Notes under the pieces: generated by a model
Seen by the model: the letters and a program-made list of their open reading frames with translations, nothing else
Database searches by the model: none
Told to the model about the DNA's origin: nothing
Made by a program: the position numbers and the translations under genes
In this document: one piece after another, positions 19,943 through 28,550 of the stretch
How the letters are laid out: each line of letters starts with the position of its first letter
Position numbering within the stretch: position 1 is the first letter of the stretch
Assembly: GCF_032921865.1 (NCBI RefSeq)
Contig: NZ_CP136684.1
Location: forward strand, 3,507,001-3,571,000
Length of the DNA stretch: 64,000 nucleotides
Direction of reading: 5' to 3'
DNA from: Thalassospira lucentensis
GTDB taxonomy: Bacteria > Pseudomonadota > Alphaproteobacteria > Rhodospirillales > Thalassospiraceae

Positions 19943-19971
19943 AAAAAAGCGGCGGACAAGTTGTCCGCCGC
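19943..19971 (-). terminator. Rho-independent terminator of rpoH
   Basis: GCGGCGGAC (19949-19957) pairs with GTCCGCCGC (19963-19971) around a 5-nt loop. Read on the minus strand it is followed by TTTTTT (19943-19948). It sits 34 bases past the rpoH stop. Confidence 0.88.
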
Positions 19972-20004
19972 AGTCATATTCATTGACGAGGGTAAGGTTG
20001 GGAC

Positions 20005-20871
20005 TCACATCGGCAAATCGGTGTGGATCGATTTGCGCACTTTTTCAAAGGCACGTACTTCTATCTGGCGAATGCGTTCACGAGAAATTCCATATGCCAC
20101 GCTGAGATTTTCGAGCGTCACCGGAGAGTCCAGAAGGCGACGCTGGGTGAGAATGTCGCGTTCGCGTGCGTTAAGATGCGACATCGCACTTTTCAGCAGG
20201 TTCATCCTTTGAAGGAATTCCTCGCGCTTGCCATACAGGGTTTCCTGATCTTCGTCTTCGCTTTCGATCCAGTCGACCCATTCGCCGTCGCCGTCAATGC
20301 GTACCGGCGCATTCAGAGAATGATCCGGTCCGGCGAGGCGGCGGTTCATCATGATCACGTCATCTTCGGAAACGTTCAGCTTTGTCGCGATCAGTTCCAC
20401 CTGCTCCGGTAGCAGATCGCCTTCATCGATTGCCTGCATCTGGCTTTTGAGTTTCCGCAGATTAAAGAAAAGCTTTTTCTGGGCGGCGGTCGTGCCCATT
20501 TTCACCAGCGACCAGGAATGCAGGATGTATTCCTGTATTGCGGCGCGGATCCACCACATTGCGTAAGTCGCAAGGCGGAACCCTTTGTCCGGGTCAAATC
20601 GCTTGACCGATTGAAGCAGGCCTACATTGCCTTCGGAGATCAATTCGTTTATCGGAAGTCCATAACCGCGATAGCTCATGGCTATCTTGGCAACCAGTCG
20701 CAAATGGCTGGTAATCAGCTTTTCTGCGGCAGTTGCATCATCATTGTCACGGTATTCACACGCAAACGTCGTTTCCTGTTCAGGTGTAAGCATGGGGTAA
20801 CGGCGGATGCGCTGCAAATAGACTGTCAGACCATCTTGGGAGATGATTGGAAGTGCATTTCCCTGTTTCAT
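20005..20871 (-). CDS. rpoH: heat-shock sigma factor sigma-32
   Basis: A 288-aa sigma-70-family factor. Region 2 has HLRLVAKIAMSYRGYGLP and GFRLATYAMWWIRAAIQEYI. The RpoH box QKKLFFNLR between regions 2 and 3 distinguishes it from housekeeping sigma factors. The region 4 helix-turn-helix reads VTLENLSVAYGISRERIRQIE. It directs RNA polymerase to chaperone and protease promoters after heat or envelope stress. GGGAGG precedes the ATG. Alphaproteobacteria often have more than one RpoH; only one is in this window. Confidence 0.95.
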   Translation of the reverse strand: MKQGNALPIISQDGLTVYLQRIRRYPMLTPEQETTFACEYRDNDDATAAEKLITSHLRLVAKIAMSYRGYGLPINELISEGNVGLLQSVKRFDPDKGFRLATYAMWWIRAAIQEYILHSWSLVKMGTTAAQKKLFFNLRKLKSQMQAIDEGDLLPEQVELIATKLNVSEDDVIMMNRRLAGPDHSLNAPVRIDGDGEWVDWIESEDEDQETLYGKREEFLQRMNLLKSAMSHLNARERDILTQRRLLDSPVTLENLSVAYGISRERIRQIEVRAFEKVRKSIHTDLPM

Positions 20872-20982
20872 TGAAGCCTCCCGTTACGCTTCGTATAAGG
20901 TGCGGTTTATCCCCTAGCACCTTAGACAGGGTATACGTGGGTATTAGAAGGCGTCAATAGATTTTCGACCAAAAAGGTTAGG

Positions 20983-21984
20983 TCAGACTATCCCAATGGG
21001 TAGGTCTAGGCAGGTGATGAGTTCTTGTAGGTCTTCCGGAAGGGGGGCTTTGGTAAGGACGTAATCGCCTGTTTTTGGGTGCAAAAATCCCAGTGTTCTG
21101 GCATGTAGCGCCTGTTTCTCAAAGCTGTTCAGAACCTCGTGCACCCGCGAGTTGAACTTCTGGGTAAGTTTGCTTCTACCATAGACAGGATCACAAATAA
21201 GTGAGTGACCAAGATGGGTCATATGGACGCGAATTTGATGTGTTCTACCCGTTGCAAGGCGGCACTCGACGAGTGAAGCCAACGAGTCGTCACGTTTTGC
21301 CAAAACTTTGTACCGGGTGAGGGCCGGTTTTCCGCCATTTCGCAGCACCGCCATCTTTTTACGGTTGCGTGGGCTTCTGCCAATATTGCCTTCTATTATG
21401 CCCTCGCGCTGGCGGGGGACACCCCAGACCACGGCGATATAGGCGCGTTCGATATTTTCCTTGTCCTCGGAAAACAGGGTCGAAAGTGCCCTATGGGTTG
21501 CGTCGTTCTTGGCAATCACCATGGCGCCGCTGGTGTCTTTGTCGAGCCGATGTACGATACCCGGGCGCTTTACGCCGCCAATGCCCGAAAGGCTGTCACC
21601 GCAATGGGCCAGCAATGCATTGACTAGTGTACCGCTTTCATTGCCCGCTGCGGGGTGCACCACCATCCCGGCCGGTTTGTTGATTACCAGCAGATCGTCG
21701 TCCTCATACAGGATATCGAGCGCGATTTTTTCGGCTACGGGATCGGCCGCAACAGCAGGTGGAATTTCGAGCGCAAATTGATCACCGGATTTGACCTTGT
21801 ACGACATTTTGGCGACCGGATTGCCATTCAGCATCAGATGTCCGTCCTCGATCAGGCTTTTGATGCGTGAACGTGACTGTTCGGGCCATGCGGTTGCCAG
21901 AACCTTATCGAGCCTCGCACCTTCATCCGAGGGCAGGGCGATATATTCAAGATGTTCCGCGTTTGAGCCGCTATCCATATTCAC
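20983..21984 (-). CDS. rluD: RluA/RluD-family 23S rRNA pseudouridine synthase
   Basis: A 333-aa protein with an N-terminal S4 RNA-binding domain (RLDKVLATAWPEQSRSRIKSL) and the RluA-type catalytic domain. The signature HRLDKDTSG places the catalytic Asp at D148. The LATGRTHQIRVH motif near residue 245 is also typical. In E. coli RluD modifies helix 69 of 23S rRNA. Length and the S4 domain favour RluD over RluA, but RluC-like specificity cannot be excluded. The start is GTG 21984 or ATG 21978; neither has a strong ribosome site. It runs parallel to rpoH. Confidence 0.85.
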   Translation of the reverse strand: MNMDSGSNAEHLEYIALPSDEGARLDKVLATAWPEQSRSRIKSLIEDGHLMLNGNPVAKMSYKVKSGDQFALEIPPAVAADPVAEKIALDILYEDDDLLVINKPAGMVVHPAAGNESGTLVNALLAHCGDSLSGIGGVKRPGIVHRLDKDTSGAMVIAKNDATHRALSTLFSEDKENIERAYIAVVWGVPRQREGIIEGNIGRSPRNRKKMAVLRNGGKPALTRYKVLAKRDDSLASLVECRLATGRTHQIRVHMTHLGHSLICDPVYGRSKLTQKFNSRVHEVLNSFEKQALHARTLGFLHPKTGDYVLTKAPLPEDLQELITCLDLPIGIV

Positions 21985-22190
21985 ATCTGCTGTTGTTCGG
22001 GGTCATTTGGGCCAGTGATATCTGTTGCAGGGCGGTTTTAATCGCTTGACGATGAAATGCAATCCCGCTTTGCAAACTTGCAATTGGTGTTTCTTGTCGG
22101 TATGGCCTTCAATGTTGTCTTGTTCTGCATGCTGTAATAGCAGCGTGGTGCAAGATCAGGCTGTTGATCAACTTATCAATCGGAAATGTG

Positions 22191-22556
22191 ATGCGCGTTA
22201 TCAAGATTCTGGTCGCTTTTATGGGAGTGCTGATCGTCGCGGGCGTCGCACTTGTGGTTTATGGGGTATCGCGTCAGGAAGATGGTGGCATTGTAACCGA
22301 TGACGCAATGCCGTCTGTACCGGTTGCCGGGCAGGTTGACGCATCGTCCGGTCTTGATCCGAAACCGGTTGCGCAATTGGCACCGTTCGGAACAATCAAT
22401 ATCGATCTGGCGCCGGGTGAAACGCTGGTCGATTTTTCCCGGCAGGGAAGCGAGGCAACCGTGCGCCTTGAGGGCCGTCAGGGAAGCCGTCTGGTCGTTG
22501 TTTCCTTGCGGGATGGCACGATCCTTGGACAAATCCTGCTAGTGGAGCCGCAATAG
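22191..22556 (+). CDS. unidentified small membrane-anchored protein
   Basis: A 121-aa protein from ATG 22191. An N-terminal membrane segment (VIKILVAFMGVLIVAGVALVV) is followed by a short linker and a compact soluble part of about 75 residues, ending in RLVVVSLRDGTILGQI. That part looks like beta strands, possibly a small periplasmic domain. GGAAAT lies just upstream. It is the first gene of a pair with the JAMM protein, 23 bp apart, divergent from rluD. I do not recognise the family. Confidence 0.6.
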   Translation: MRVIKILVAFMGVLIVAGVALVVYGVSRQEDGGIVTDDAMPSVPVAGQVDASSGLDPKPVAQLAPFGTINIDLAPGETLVDFSRQGSEATVRLEGRQGSRLVVVSLRDGTILGQILLVEPQ

Positions 22557-22579
22557 ACCGTTTTCTGCAAGGTGGTTCG

Positions 22580-23032
22580 ATGACCGGATCCGGGTATGTT
22601 GTGACGTTGCCAGAAAGTCTGCGTGACGAGGTTTCGGCCTTGGCAGTCAATGCCTGGCCTGAGGAATGCTGCGGCCTTTTGGTTGCAAACGCAGACGATC
22701 CGACCACGATTACCCGATTTGTTGTTTCGAGCAATATTGCCGCCGATCCCCTGAAGACATTTGAAATCGATCCGCAAACCCTGATTGCAACGCATCGTTC
22801 GGTTCGTGATCGCGGCGAGGTGATTGCCGGGTGCTATCACTCGCACCCTAATCGCGATTGGCAGCCGTCGAAAACAGATCTGTCACGTGCCGAGGAAGCC
22901 GGTTTCCTGTGGCTGATCATCGCCACCGATAAAACGGGCCTTGCCGGATACGGGTTATATCGCCGGATGCCTGAACATTCCGGCGATGCAGGCCCGCGCC
23001 ATTTCATGCGTTGCGAGATTTCCGAAACCTGA
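22580..23032 (+). CDS. JAMM/MPN (M67-type) metallopeptidase
   Basis: A 150-aa single-domain protein with a complete JAMM zinc site: Glu at E28/E29 (PEECCG), HSHP at H87/H89, and Ser97 and Asp100 in PSKTD. Bacterial JAMM proteins remove small ubiquitin-like or ThiS/MoaD-like tails, or act in sulfur transfer. CysO-Cys hydrolase Mec+ is an example. No ThiS/MoaD or E1-like gene is next to it here, so its substrate is unknown. It ends one base before the convergent glycosyltransferase stop. Confidence 0.8.
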   Translation: MTGSGYVVTLPESLRDEVSALAVNAWPEECCGLLVANADDPTTITRFVVSSNIAADPLKTFEIDPQTLIATHRSVRDRGEVIAGCYHSHPNRDWQPSKTDLSRAEEAGFLWLIIATDKTGLAGYGLYRRMPEHSGDAGPRHFMRCEISET

Positions 23033-24226
23033 TCACCGCTTTGCCATCCGTTCGATCAGACCTGTCTGTCTTTCAAGGCATTGCTGCAAGGCAAAGTTTT
23101 GTGTGATCGTACGGCGCGAAAGCTTGCGGATTTCGCGAAGACGTTCAGGGTGCGCCAATGCTTCCGCCATTGTTGCGGCAAGCTGATCCTCGTCCCAAAA
23201 AACGCACATCAATCCGTTCTTTCCATGACGAATGATATCCCGGCACGGTCCGGTATCCGATGCGATTACAGGTGTTCCGCATGCCATGGCTTCAAGCACC
23301 GACCATGACAAAACAAACGGATATGTCAGATAGACATGGGCCGAACTGATCTGGAACAAGCGGATCAGCTGGTCATGCGGAATTTGCCCAAGAAAGGCAA
23401 TTCGGGACGGATCCATGCCGGTTTCTGACATCATGGCGTCACGCCATTTCTTTCCGTCACTGCGGGGGGATCCATAACTGATGCCGTCACCACCCGCGAC
23501 GACAAAAGTAACCTCCGGGTTTTGACGGGACAGTTTTGCCGCAGCACGCATGAACTGCGGGAACCCGCGATAGGGTTCAAGGTCGCGCGCGACATAGGTG
23601 ATTACCGGATCACCCTGCCGGACAACGCGGCCATCGGGCAGGATCAGTTCTGCTTTGTCATCCGGGCGGCAGCGATGGATATCAATACCATCATGGCAAA
23701 TCCCGATCTTGTTGTGGAAGCTTTGCGGGAAGGCAGCTTTTTGCCAAGCCGTTGGACTGATCCCGGCATCAATGGTTTCCAGACTTGAAAGCTGCGCATT
23801 GTTGCGCAACCGAAGCTGGGTTCGCTTGGCCAATGTAACCGTTTCGGTTGGATCGAAACCGACATCGCGCCCCTCGGCATGATAGTAATGTTCGCAATAA
23901 CCGATCAGTGGTGTCTTGCGCAGGACATCCCGTGCAAACATCATGCCGCCCCAGCCAATATGCCCGTAAACAATATCGGGTGGCCCCTCCTGTGCGACGA
24001 GTGAATCGAGTGTTGTGGCGGCCTGCATGCCGATTTGATGGTGATATTGGGGGAACGGGGTGGCAGGCGGGGGCGGGGTAGCCCGCTGACGCAGGACACG
24101 AATGCCGGGAAGTTGAACGTTCATTGCTTCGCAAAGGAAGGAAACCTGCCATCCGGCATTTGCCAGATGACAGGCCAGGTGAACAAATTGTCCCGGTCCA
24201 TGGCGGTGGACAAAGACAATTTTCAT
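23033..24226 (-). CDS. GT4-type glycosyltransferase
   Basis: A 397-aa GT-B-fold protein. N-terminal MKIVFVHRHGPGQFVHLACHL fits the acceptor-side Rossmann fold, with VIASDTGPCRDIIRHGKNGL as the C-terminal nucleotide-sugar loop and a YRGFPQFMRAAAKL segment before it. It should transfer a sugar from an activated donor to a cytoplasmic acceptor at the inner membrane. Its ATG overlaps the stop of the upstream MarR gene by 4 bases, so the two form an operon. It lies next to the type I secretion and glyco-island. The acceptor is unknown. Confidence 0.82.
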   Translation of the reverse strand: MKIVFVHRHGPGQFVHLACHLANAGWQVSFLCEAMNVQLPGIRVLRQRATPPPPATPFPQYHHQIGMQAATTLDSLVAQEGPPDIVYGHIGWGGMMFARDVLRKTPLIGYCEHYYHAEGRDVGFDPTETVTLAKRTQLRLRNNAQLSSLETIDAGISPTAWQKAAFPQSFHNKIGICHDGIDIHRCRPDDKAELILPDGRVVRQGDPVITYVARDLEPYRGFPQFMRAAAKLSRQNPEVTFVVAGGDGISYGSPRSDGKKWRDAMMSETGMDPSRIAFLGQIPHDQLIRLFQISSAHVYLTYPFVLSWSVLEAMACGTPVIASDTGPCRDIIRHGKNGLMCVFWDEDQLAATMAEALAHPERLREIRKLSRRTITQNFALQQCLERQTGLIERMAKR

Positions 24227-24723
24227 CGGCGACTGCGAAGCTCCTGTGTCATGACAGCGCTTGTTACTGGCACACCGCCATAACGGAGGGTCTGTGTCCA
24301 GAATTCCTCCAGGCGCCGCAAGGTGCGAAGTGCTGTTTCCATTTCCTGCTGGTCTTGCAGGTCATTGGTCAGTGCGTTGTGATATTCCTCGTGGAATTCA
24401 TGCAGGGATTCACACAGTTCATGCCCCTTACGGGTAAGTTTGATTCTGGCAGACCGTCGGTCACGGGCCATCACATGGCGTTCGACATAGCCCGATTCAG
24501 CCAATTGCTTCAGATTATAGGATGCATTCGATCCCATGTAATGGCCGCGATCAAGAAGATCCCGGACCGAAAGTTCATCGTCTCCGATGGTAAACAGCAA
24601 CGCAACTTGTGCGGGGCTGATGTCATCTTTGCCGAGTTGAATAAGATCTACACGAAGCAGATCAGCAAAACGCCGATAAATACGCTCGACGGTATTTGCT
24701 AGTTCAAGATGAGTGACGGTCAT
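24223..24723 (-). CDS. MarR-family regulator, LdtR-like
   Basis: About 166 aa from ATG 24723 (the frame is open to 24846, but the extra N-terminus has no family features). The winged helix contains LLDRGHYMGSNASYNLKQLAESGYV, followed by the wing RDRRSARIKLTRKG. The YMGSN and DRRS patterns resemble the LdtR group of MarR regulators. It is the first gene of the MarR-glycosyltransferase operon and divergent from the type I secretion operon. The shared 326-bp intergenic region carries GTAATTT repeats that are good candidates for its operator. Confidence 0.8.
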   Translation of the reverse strand: MTVTHLELANTVERIYRRFADLLRVDLIQLGKDDISPAQVALLFTIGDDELSVRDLLDRGHYMGSNASYNLKQLAESGYVERHVMARDRRSARIKLTRKGHELCESLHEFHEEYHNALTNDLQDQQEMETALRTLRRLEEFWTQTLRYGGVPVTSAVMTQELRSRR

Positions 24724-25049
24724 GTTGTTTGATCCGTTATCTGGTCCCAAGCGAGAGTTGATGCCATGGTCTTTCGACCGTGGCAGGCCTTTCGTGTGGG
24801 GAAGATAACAGGACGTTGCTCTTGAACGGTTTTTCCGCACGCCCAATTCTTCCCTCAGTTTGCTCGTAATTTCGAAGTAATTTGAAAGTATTTTTATTTT
24901 TAAATTACTTCGTCTTCTTCTGTTTTTACATTGTCAGATCATGAACATGAGATCGACATATTTGATTTTATTGTAGATCATCATGACATCGCAACTATGT
25001 GATTAGATTGCGGAAAAACTATGACTTTTGGCTGATTGGATGAAAATCA
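24724..25049. promoter_or_regulatory. divergent AT-rich promoter region with a GTAATTT operator candidate
   Basis: 326 bases without a convincing gene, clearly more AT-rich than the flanks from about 24860 on. CGAAGTAATTT (24873-24883) and AAATTACTTCG (24902-24912) form a perfect 11-bp inverted repeat with an 18-nt AT-rich spacer. GTAATTT also occurs at 24866, giving a direct repeat 11 bases apart. Binding by the adjacent MarR is inferred. The region should hold promoters for both the MarR unit and the secretion operon. Confidence 0.5.
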
Positions 25050-26840
25050 ATGCATTTTGGTCGTAAAAACACGCCAAAAACCGCAGAAAGCAAAGCTGTC
25101 AGACCATCGCTGGATGCGAAGTCCGTCATCCGCGAGGCAAGATACACTTTTGTTCGTGGCCTTGGATGGGCCGGGGTCCTGAGCGGCTTTATCAATGTTC
25201 TGCAACTGACCGTGCCGCTTTTCATGCTTCAGGTGCATGATCGCGTCATAAACAGTCAAAGCACCGATACGCTGAAATTGCTGCTGGCAATTGCGGTCGG
25301 CGCTATCATTCTATACGGCATCCTTGATTTCATTCGGGCCCTGATCTTTCAGGAAATGGCCAAATCATTACTGCGTCGCCTGAACTTGCCTGCGATTTCG
25401 GCAGCAATGAGCGTCGCGCTTGAAAAAGGGTCGGTACAGGGGACGCAGGTTCTGCGCGACCTGTCCGATCTGCGTAATTTTATCAATGGCAATACCATTG
25501 GTGCACCGCTTGAAGCGATCTGGTCGCCCATTTTCCTCGGTGTGATGTTTGCCCTGCATCCGTATTACGGGATTGCCGGCCTTGTGGCGGTGCTGATCCT
25601 GATCGGGCTTAGTCTGTTGGGGGATTTGCTGGTACGCCAGATCACCAAGGAGGGTTCTGACGCCAATCTGCGCAATATCGGCGATATCGGGTCAACCGTA
25701 TCAAACGCCGAAGCCATCGAGGCGATGGGTATGTTGCCGGCTCTTGCAATGCGTTGGCGTCAATCGCAAATCCATGCCAGCGAGCTACTTGATATCGGTA
25801 ATGCCCGTAGCAAGGGGATGTATTCTGTCTCGCGTTCCGCCCGTTTCGGCATGCAGATTTGTGTGCTGGCGATGGGCGCATATCTTGTCATTCAGGGTGA
25901 AACAACACCTGGCGCGATGATTGGCGGTACGGTCATTATGGGGCGTCTTCTGTTGCCGTTCGATAATGTCACCCGCGATTGGCGGGCTTGGGTTTCAGCC
26001 CTGTCGTCATGGAAGCGTATTCGAAATATCCTTGAAGAACGTCAGTCCGAGCGTGAGATCGAACCAACGCCGCGTTCCGAAGGCCCGCTTGTTGTCGACA
26101 ATCTGGTTTATGCGGTGCCGGGATCTAATGTTCCGGTTTTGCGCGGTGTGAATTTTGACCTTAATCCCGGCGAAATCCTCGGGGTGGTCGGGCCATCCGC
26201 AGCGGGTAAGTCAACCCTGTCACGTGTTCTGGTGGGGGCTGCAAAGCCGACGGCAGGCGGTGTGTTCCTTGACGGGCACAGTACCTATCTTTGGGAACGC
26301 GGATCGTTTGGCAACATGGTCGGTTATCTTCCTCAATCCGTGTCACTTCTGAACGGAACCATCCGTGAAAACATCGGTCGCATGCGCGAGGCAAATCCGC
26401 GCAAGGTGATTGATGCAGCCCGTGCGGCTGGCGTTCATGAAATGATCGGTCGTTTGCCGTTGGGCTATGACACGCCGATCGGGGCCGGGCGGCATACATT
26501 GTCCGGCGGGCAGCAGCAGCGCATCGCGCTTGCACGTGCATTGTATGGCTGGCCCCGTCTTCTGGTACTGGATGAACCTAATGCCAATCTTGATGCCGAA
26601 GGCGAGGCGTCTCTGATACGGGCGGTACGTCAGGCTGCGGATGCGGGGGCGATGGTGGTGCTGATCGCGCACCGCCAAAGCATCATGCAATACGCCCACA
26701 AGCTGCTTGTCATGCAGGATGGTCGGGTCAAGCAATTTGGTGAACGCACCGATGTGATCCGTTCGATGACGCAGGATGACAATGACATCAAAAGCCTGCC
26801 GTCGATCAAACGCAATCAGCAAAACGGGGGTGCGGCATGA
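25050..26840 (+). CDS. type I secretion ABC transporter, permease-ATPase (PrtD/HlyB class)
   Basis: A 596-aa half transporter: an N-terminal six-helix transmembrane domain (LSGFINVLQLTVPLFMLQVHDR is a family hallmark) and a C-terminal nucleotide-binding domain. Walker A is GPSAAGKST with K387, the signature is LSGGQQQR, and Walker B ends LLVLDEPNA. It lacks the C39-like N-terminal domain of HlyB, as PrtD-type exporters do. It should export an unfolded RTX substrate with the adaptor encoded next and an outer-membrane TolC encoded elsewhere. Its stop overlaps the adaptor ATG by 4 bases. The RTX gene downstream is the likely substrate. Confidence 0.93.
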   Translation: MHFGRKNTPKTAESKAVRPSLDAKSVIREARYTFVRGLGWAGVLSGFINVLQLTVPLFMLQVHDRVINSQSTDTLKLLLAIAVGAIILYGILDFIRALIFQEMAKSLLRRLNLPAISAAMSVALEKGSVQGTQVLRDLSDLRNFINGNTIGAPLEAIWSPIFLGVMFALHPYYGIAGLVAVLILIGLSLLGDLLVRQITKEGSDANLRNIGDIGSTVSNAEAIEAMGMLPALAMRWRQSQIHASELLDIGNARSKGMYSVSRSARFGMQICVLAMGAYLVIQGETTPGAMIGGTVIMGRLLLPFDNVTRDWRAWVSALSSWKRIRNILEERQSEREIEPTPRSEGPLVVDNLVYAVPGSNVPVLRGVNFDLNPGEILGVVGPSAAGKSTLSRVLVGAAKPTAGGVFLDGHSTYLWERGSFGNMVGYLPQSVSLLNGTIRENIGRMREANPRKVIDAARAAGVHEMIGRLPLGYDTPIGAGRHTLSGGQQQRIALARALYGWPRLLVLDEPNANLDAEGEASLIRAVRQAADAGAMVVLIAHRQSIMQYAHKLLVMQDGRVKQFGERTDVIRSMTQDDNDIKSLPSIKRNQQNGGAA

Positions 26841-28219
26841 ACCGTGTAATCAATGTCGATGATCGTGGCGAGGTCATGATCCCGGAAGATCCGCAACCTG
26901 CATGGTATCAGGTGCTTGATGAAGAGAGGACGGCGTCTCGCCAAAGTCTGCGCAAGCCGATCATGGCAGGTATTATTGTGATCGCTGTTGGGTTTGGCGG
27001 TTTCTTTTCCTGGGCTTTTACAGCTGAACTTGATAGCGCTGCGGTTGCGTCAGGTTCGGTAATCGTGGATTCCCGCAAAAAGGTCGTGAACCATTTCGAG
27101 GGCGGCATTTTGAAAAAGCTGCTGGTCGAGGAAGGGGAACGCGTAAAGCAGGGCCAGGTTTTGATGCTGCTTGACGGGACGCGAAGCGAGTCCGAACTCG
27201 GGCAGTTGCGCGGCGAAAGATATGGACTTCTTGCAAAACTTGCACGCCTTCGTGCGGAGCAGGAAGGTCGCGACCAAATCAACTTTCCGCAGCAATTGAT
27301 GGATGCGAAACAGGAATATGTTGATGACATCTTGCAGGATGAAAAGCGTCTGTTTGGCAAGCGTAACGAGGTTTATGAGGCCAAACGGAATGCTCAGGCC
27401 AAACAGATAGAACAGTTTGACGCCGAGGCCCGTGCGCTTGATTCCCAGATCAATGCCCGCACCCGGCAGGAAAAGCTGGTTGCCGAGCAATTGCAAGGCA
27501 TTCGTCAGTTGGCCGAGAAGGGATTCGCAACGCGTACCCAGTTGGTCGAAATCGAGAATAACTGGTCAGATCTTGTCGGCGATATGGGCGAGTTCAAGGC
27601 GCAAAAAGCCGCAGCAGAACAGCAAAAAGCCGAAGCTGAAATCAATCTTGCGTCGATTGAAATGGAATGGCAAAGCGACATAGCAACTGAAATTCAGGAA
27701 GCCCAACTGGCACTGAACGATGTCAGCCAGCGTCTTCGTGCCAGCGAGGATGTCCTGAACCGGTTGGAGGTCAAGGCACCGCAGGCCGGTACTGTCGCCA
27801 ATATTCAGGTCCGCACACCGGGCGGTGTGATCAGTCCGGCAGAGCCGATCATGGATATTATCCCCGAAGACGAGCCGCTTTTGATCGAGGCGATGATCAA
27901 TCGCCAGGATATTGATTCGGTTCATGTCGGGTCAAAGGCCCAGATCAAACTGACGGCATATAGTCAGCGTCGCCTGGCACCACTTGATGGGGAGGTTAAA
28001 TATGTTGCAGCAGACCAGACGGTCGATGAGCAGCGCGATTCTTCCTATTACATCGTTCGGGCCGCAATTGACCCTGGTGCATTGGCAGAGCGCGATGACA
28101 TTGAAATTCGACCGGGTATGCCAGCAGATATTCTGATCCTGAAATCGCCCAGAAAGGCGATTGACTATCTGGTAGATCCGATCACCGAAAGCATGAGCAA
28201 AGCGTTCCGCGAGGACTGA
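26837..28219 (+). CDS. type I secretion periplasmic adaptor (HlyD/PrtE class)
   Basis: A 460-aa membrane-fusion protein. A cytoplasmic N-terminus is followed by one membrane helix (about 40-60, GIIVIAVGFGGFFSWAF), a lipoyl-like segment (GGILKKLLVEEGERVKQGQ), a long coiled coil (about 120-310) and a C-terminal beta-barrel region ending in a pattern common in PrtE (GMPADILILKSPRKAIDYL). It bridges the ABC transporter to TolC. It is followed by a strong terminator, so the RTX gene needs its own promoter. Confidence 0.93.
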   Translation: MNRVINVDDRGEVMIPEDPQPAWYQVLDEERTASRQSLRKPIMAGIIVIAVGFGGFFSWAFTAELDSAAVASGSVIVDSRKKVVNHFEGGILKKLLVEEGERVKQGQVLMLLDGTRSESELGQLRGERYGLLAKLARLRAEQEGRDQINFPQQLMDAKQEYVDDILQDEKRLFGKRNEVYEAKRNAQAKQIEQFDAEARALDSQINARTRQEKLVAEQLQGIRQLAEKGFATRTQLVEIENNWSDLVGDMGEFKAQKAAAEQQKAEAEINLASIEMEWQSDIATEIQEAQLALNDVSQRLRASEDVLNRLEVKAPQAGTVANIQVRTPGGVISPAEPIMDIIPEDEPLLIEAMINRQDIDSVHVGSKAQIKLTAYSQRRLAPLDGEVKYVAADQTVDEQRDSSYYIVRAAIDPGALAERDDIEIRPGMPADILILKSPRKAIDYLVDPITESMSKAFRED

Positions 28220-28242
28220 TTTTCAGAAATGCTGCAGGCGCG

Positions 28243-28275
28243 AAAGCCGCAGATTGAAACGTCTGCGGCTTTTTC
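28243..28275 (+). terminator. Rho-independent terminator of the secretion operon
   Basis: AAAGCCGCAGA (28243-28253) pairs with TCTGCGGCTTT (28262-28272) around an 8-nt loop and is followed by TTC-rich sequence. Confidence 0.88.
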
Positions 28276-28382
28276 TTTTCAAGTATTGTTCAAAAATAAA
28301 ACTAAATATAAATCAAATAAAAAATGAATACTTGTGAAATAATTCAAGAATTATAATGTAATTCATGCCTTAATCCATAATA

Positions 28383-28411
28383 TTGACACAATAAAAACAC
28401 GAGAATATCTT
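28383..28411 (+). promoter_or_regulatory. candidate sigma-70 promoter of the RTX gene
   Basis: TTGACA (28383-28388) lies 17 bases before TATCTT (28406-28411). It sits inside a very A/T-rich stretch (about 28275-28440) that could act as an UP element or a silencer-binding region. The 331-bp gap 28220-28550 holds only the terminator, this promoter and the leader. Confidence 0.45.
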
Positions 28412-28446
28412 CCTAAGATAAAAGAAAAGAATATAGGGTTGCTGTG

Positions 28447-28550
28447 TGGCCGATCTCAGGGGGCCTCTAGCGCCTTGAGGGAACGGCCAACCTCTCGTGA
28501 GGGGATAACCCCCGCGATGTCAATAATGTTGGGACACGAAGGAGGATTAC
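28447..28550 (+). other. structured 5' leader of the RTX gene
   Basis: TGGCCG (28447-28452) can pair with CGGCCA (28484-28489), enclosing CTCA (55-58) with TGAG (76-79). Two mutually exclusive small hairpins follow: CCTC-TCGT-GAGG (28491-28502) or GGGG-ATAA-CCCC (28501-28512), sharing GG at 28501-28502. A strong AAGGAGG (28539-28545) and the ATG at 28551 come next. It matches no riboswitch class I know. The alternative pairing could tune translation of the RTX protein. Confidence 0.4.

Noticed and set aside
24860-28440. Horizontally acquired phage or transposon segment, suggested by the AT-rich gaps
   Set aside because: No integrase, transposase, terminal repeats or tRNA target was found. 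The AT-rich DNA is limited to intergenic regions.
28447-28550. Known riboswitch upstream of the RTX gene
   Set aside because: I could not match the leader to a c-di-GMP, SAM, TPP or other familiar class. Only a structured leader is claimed.
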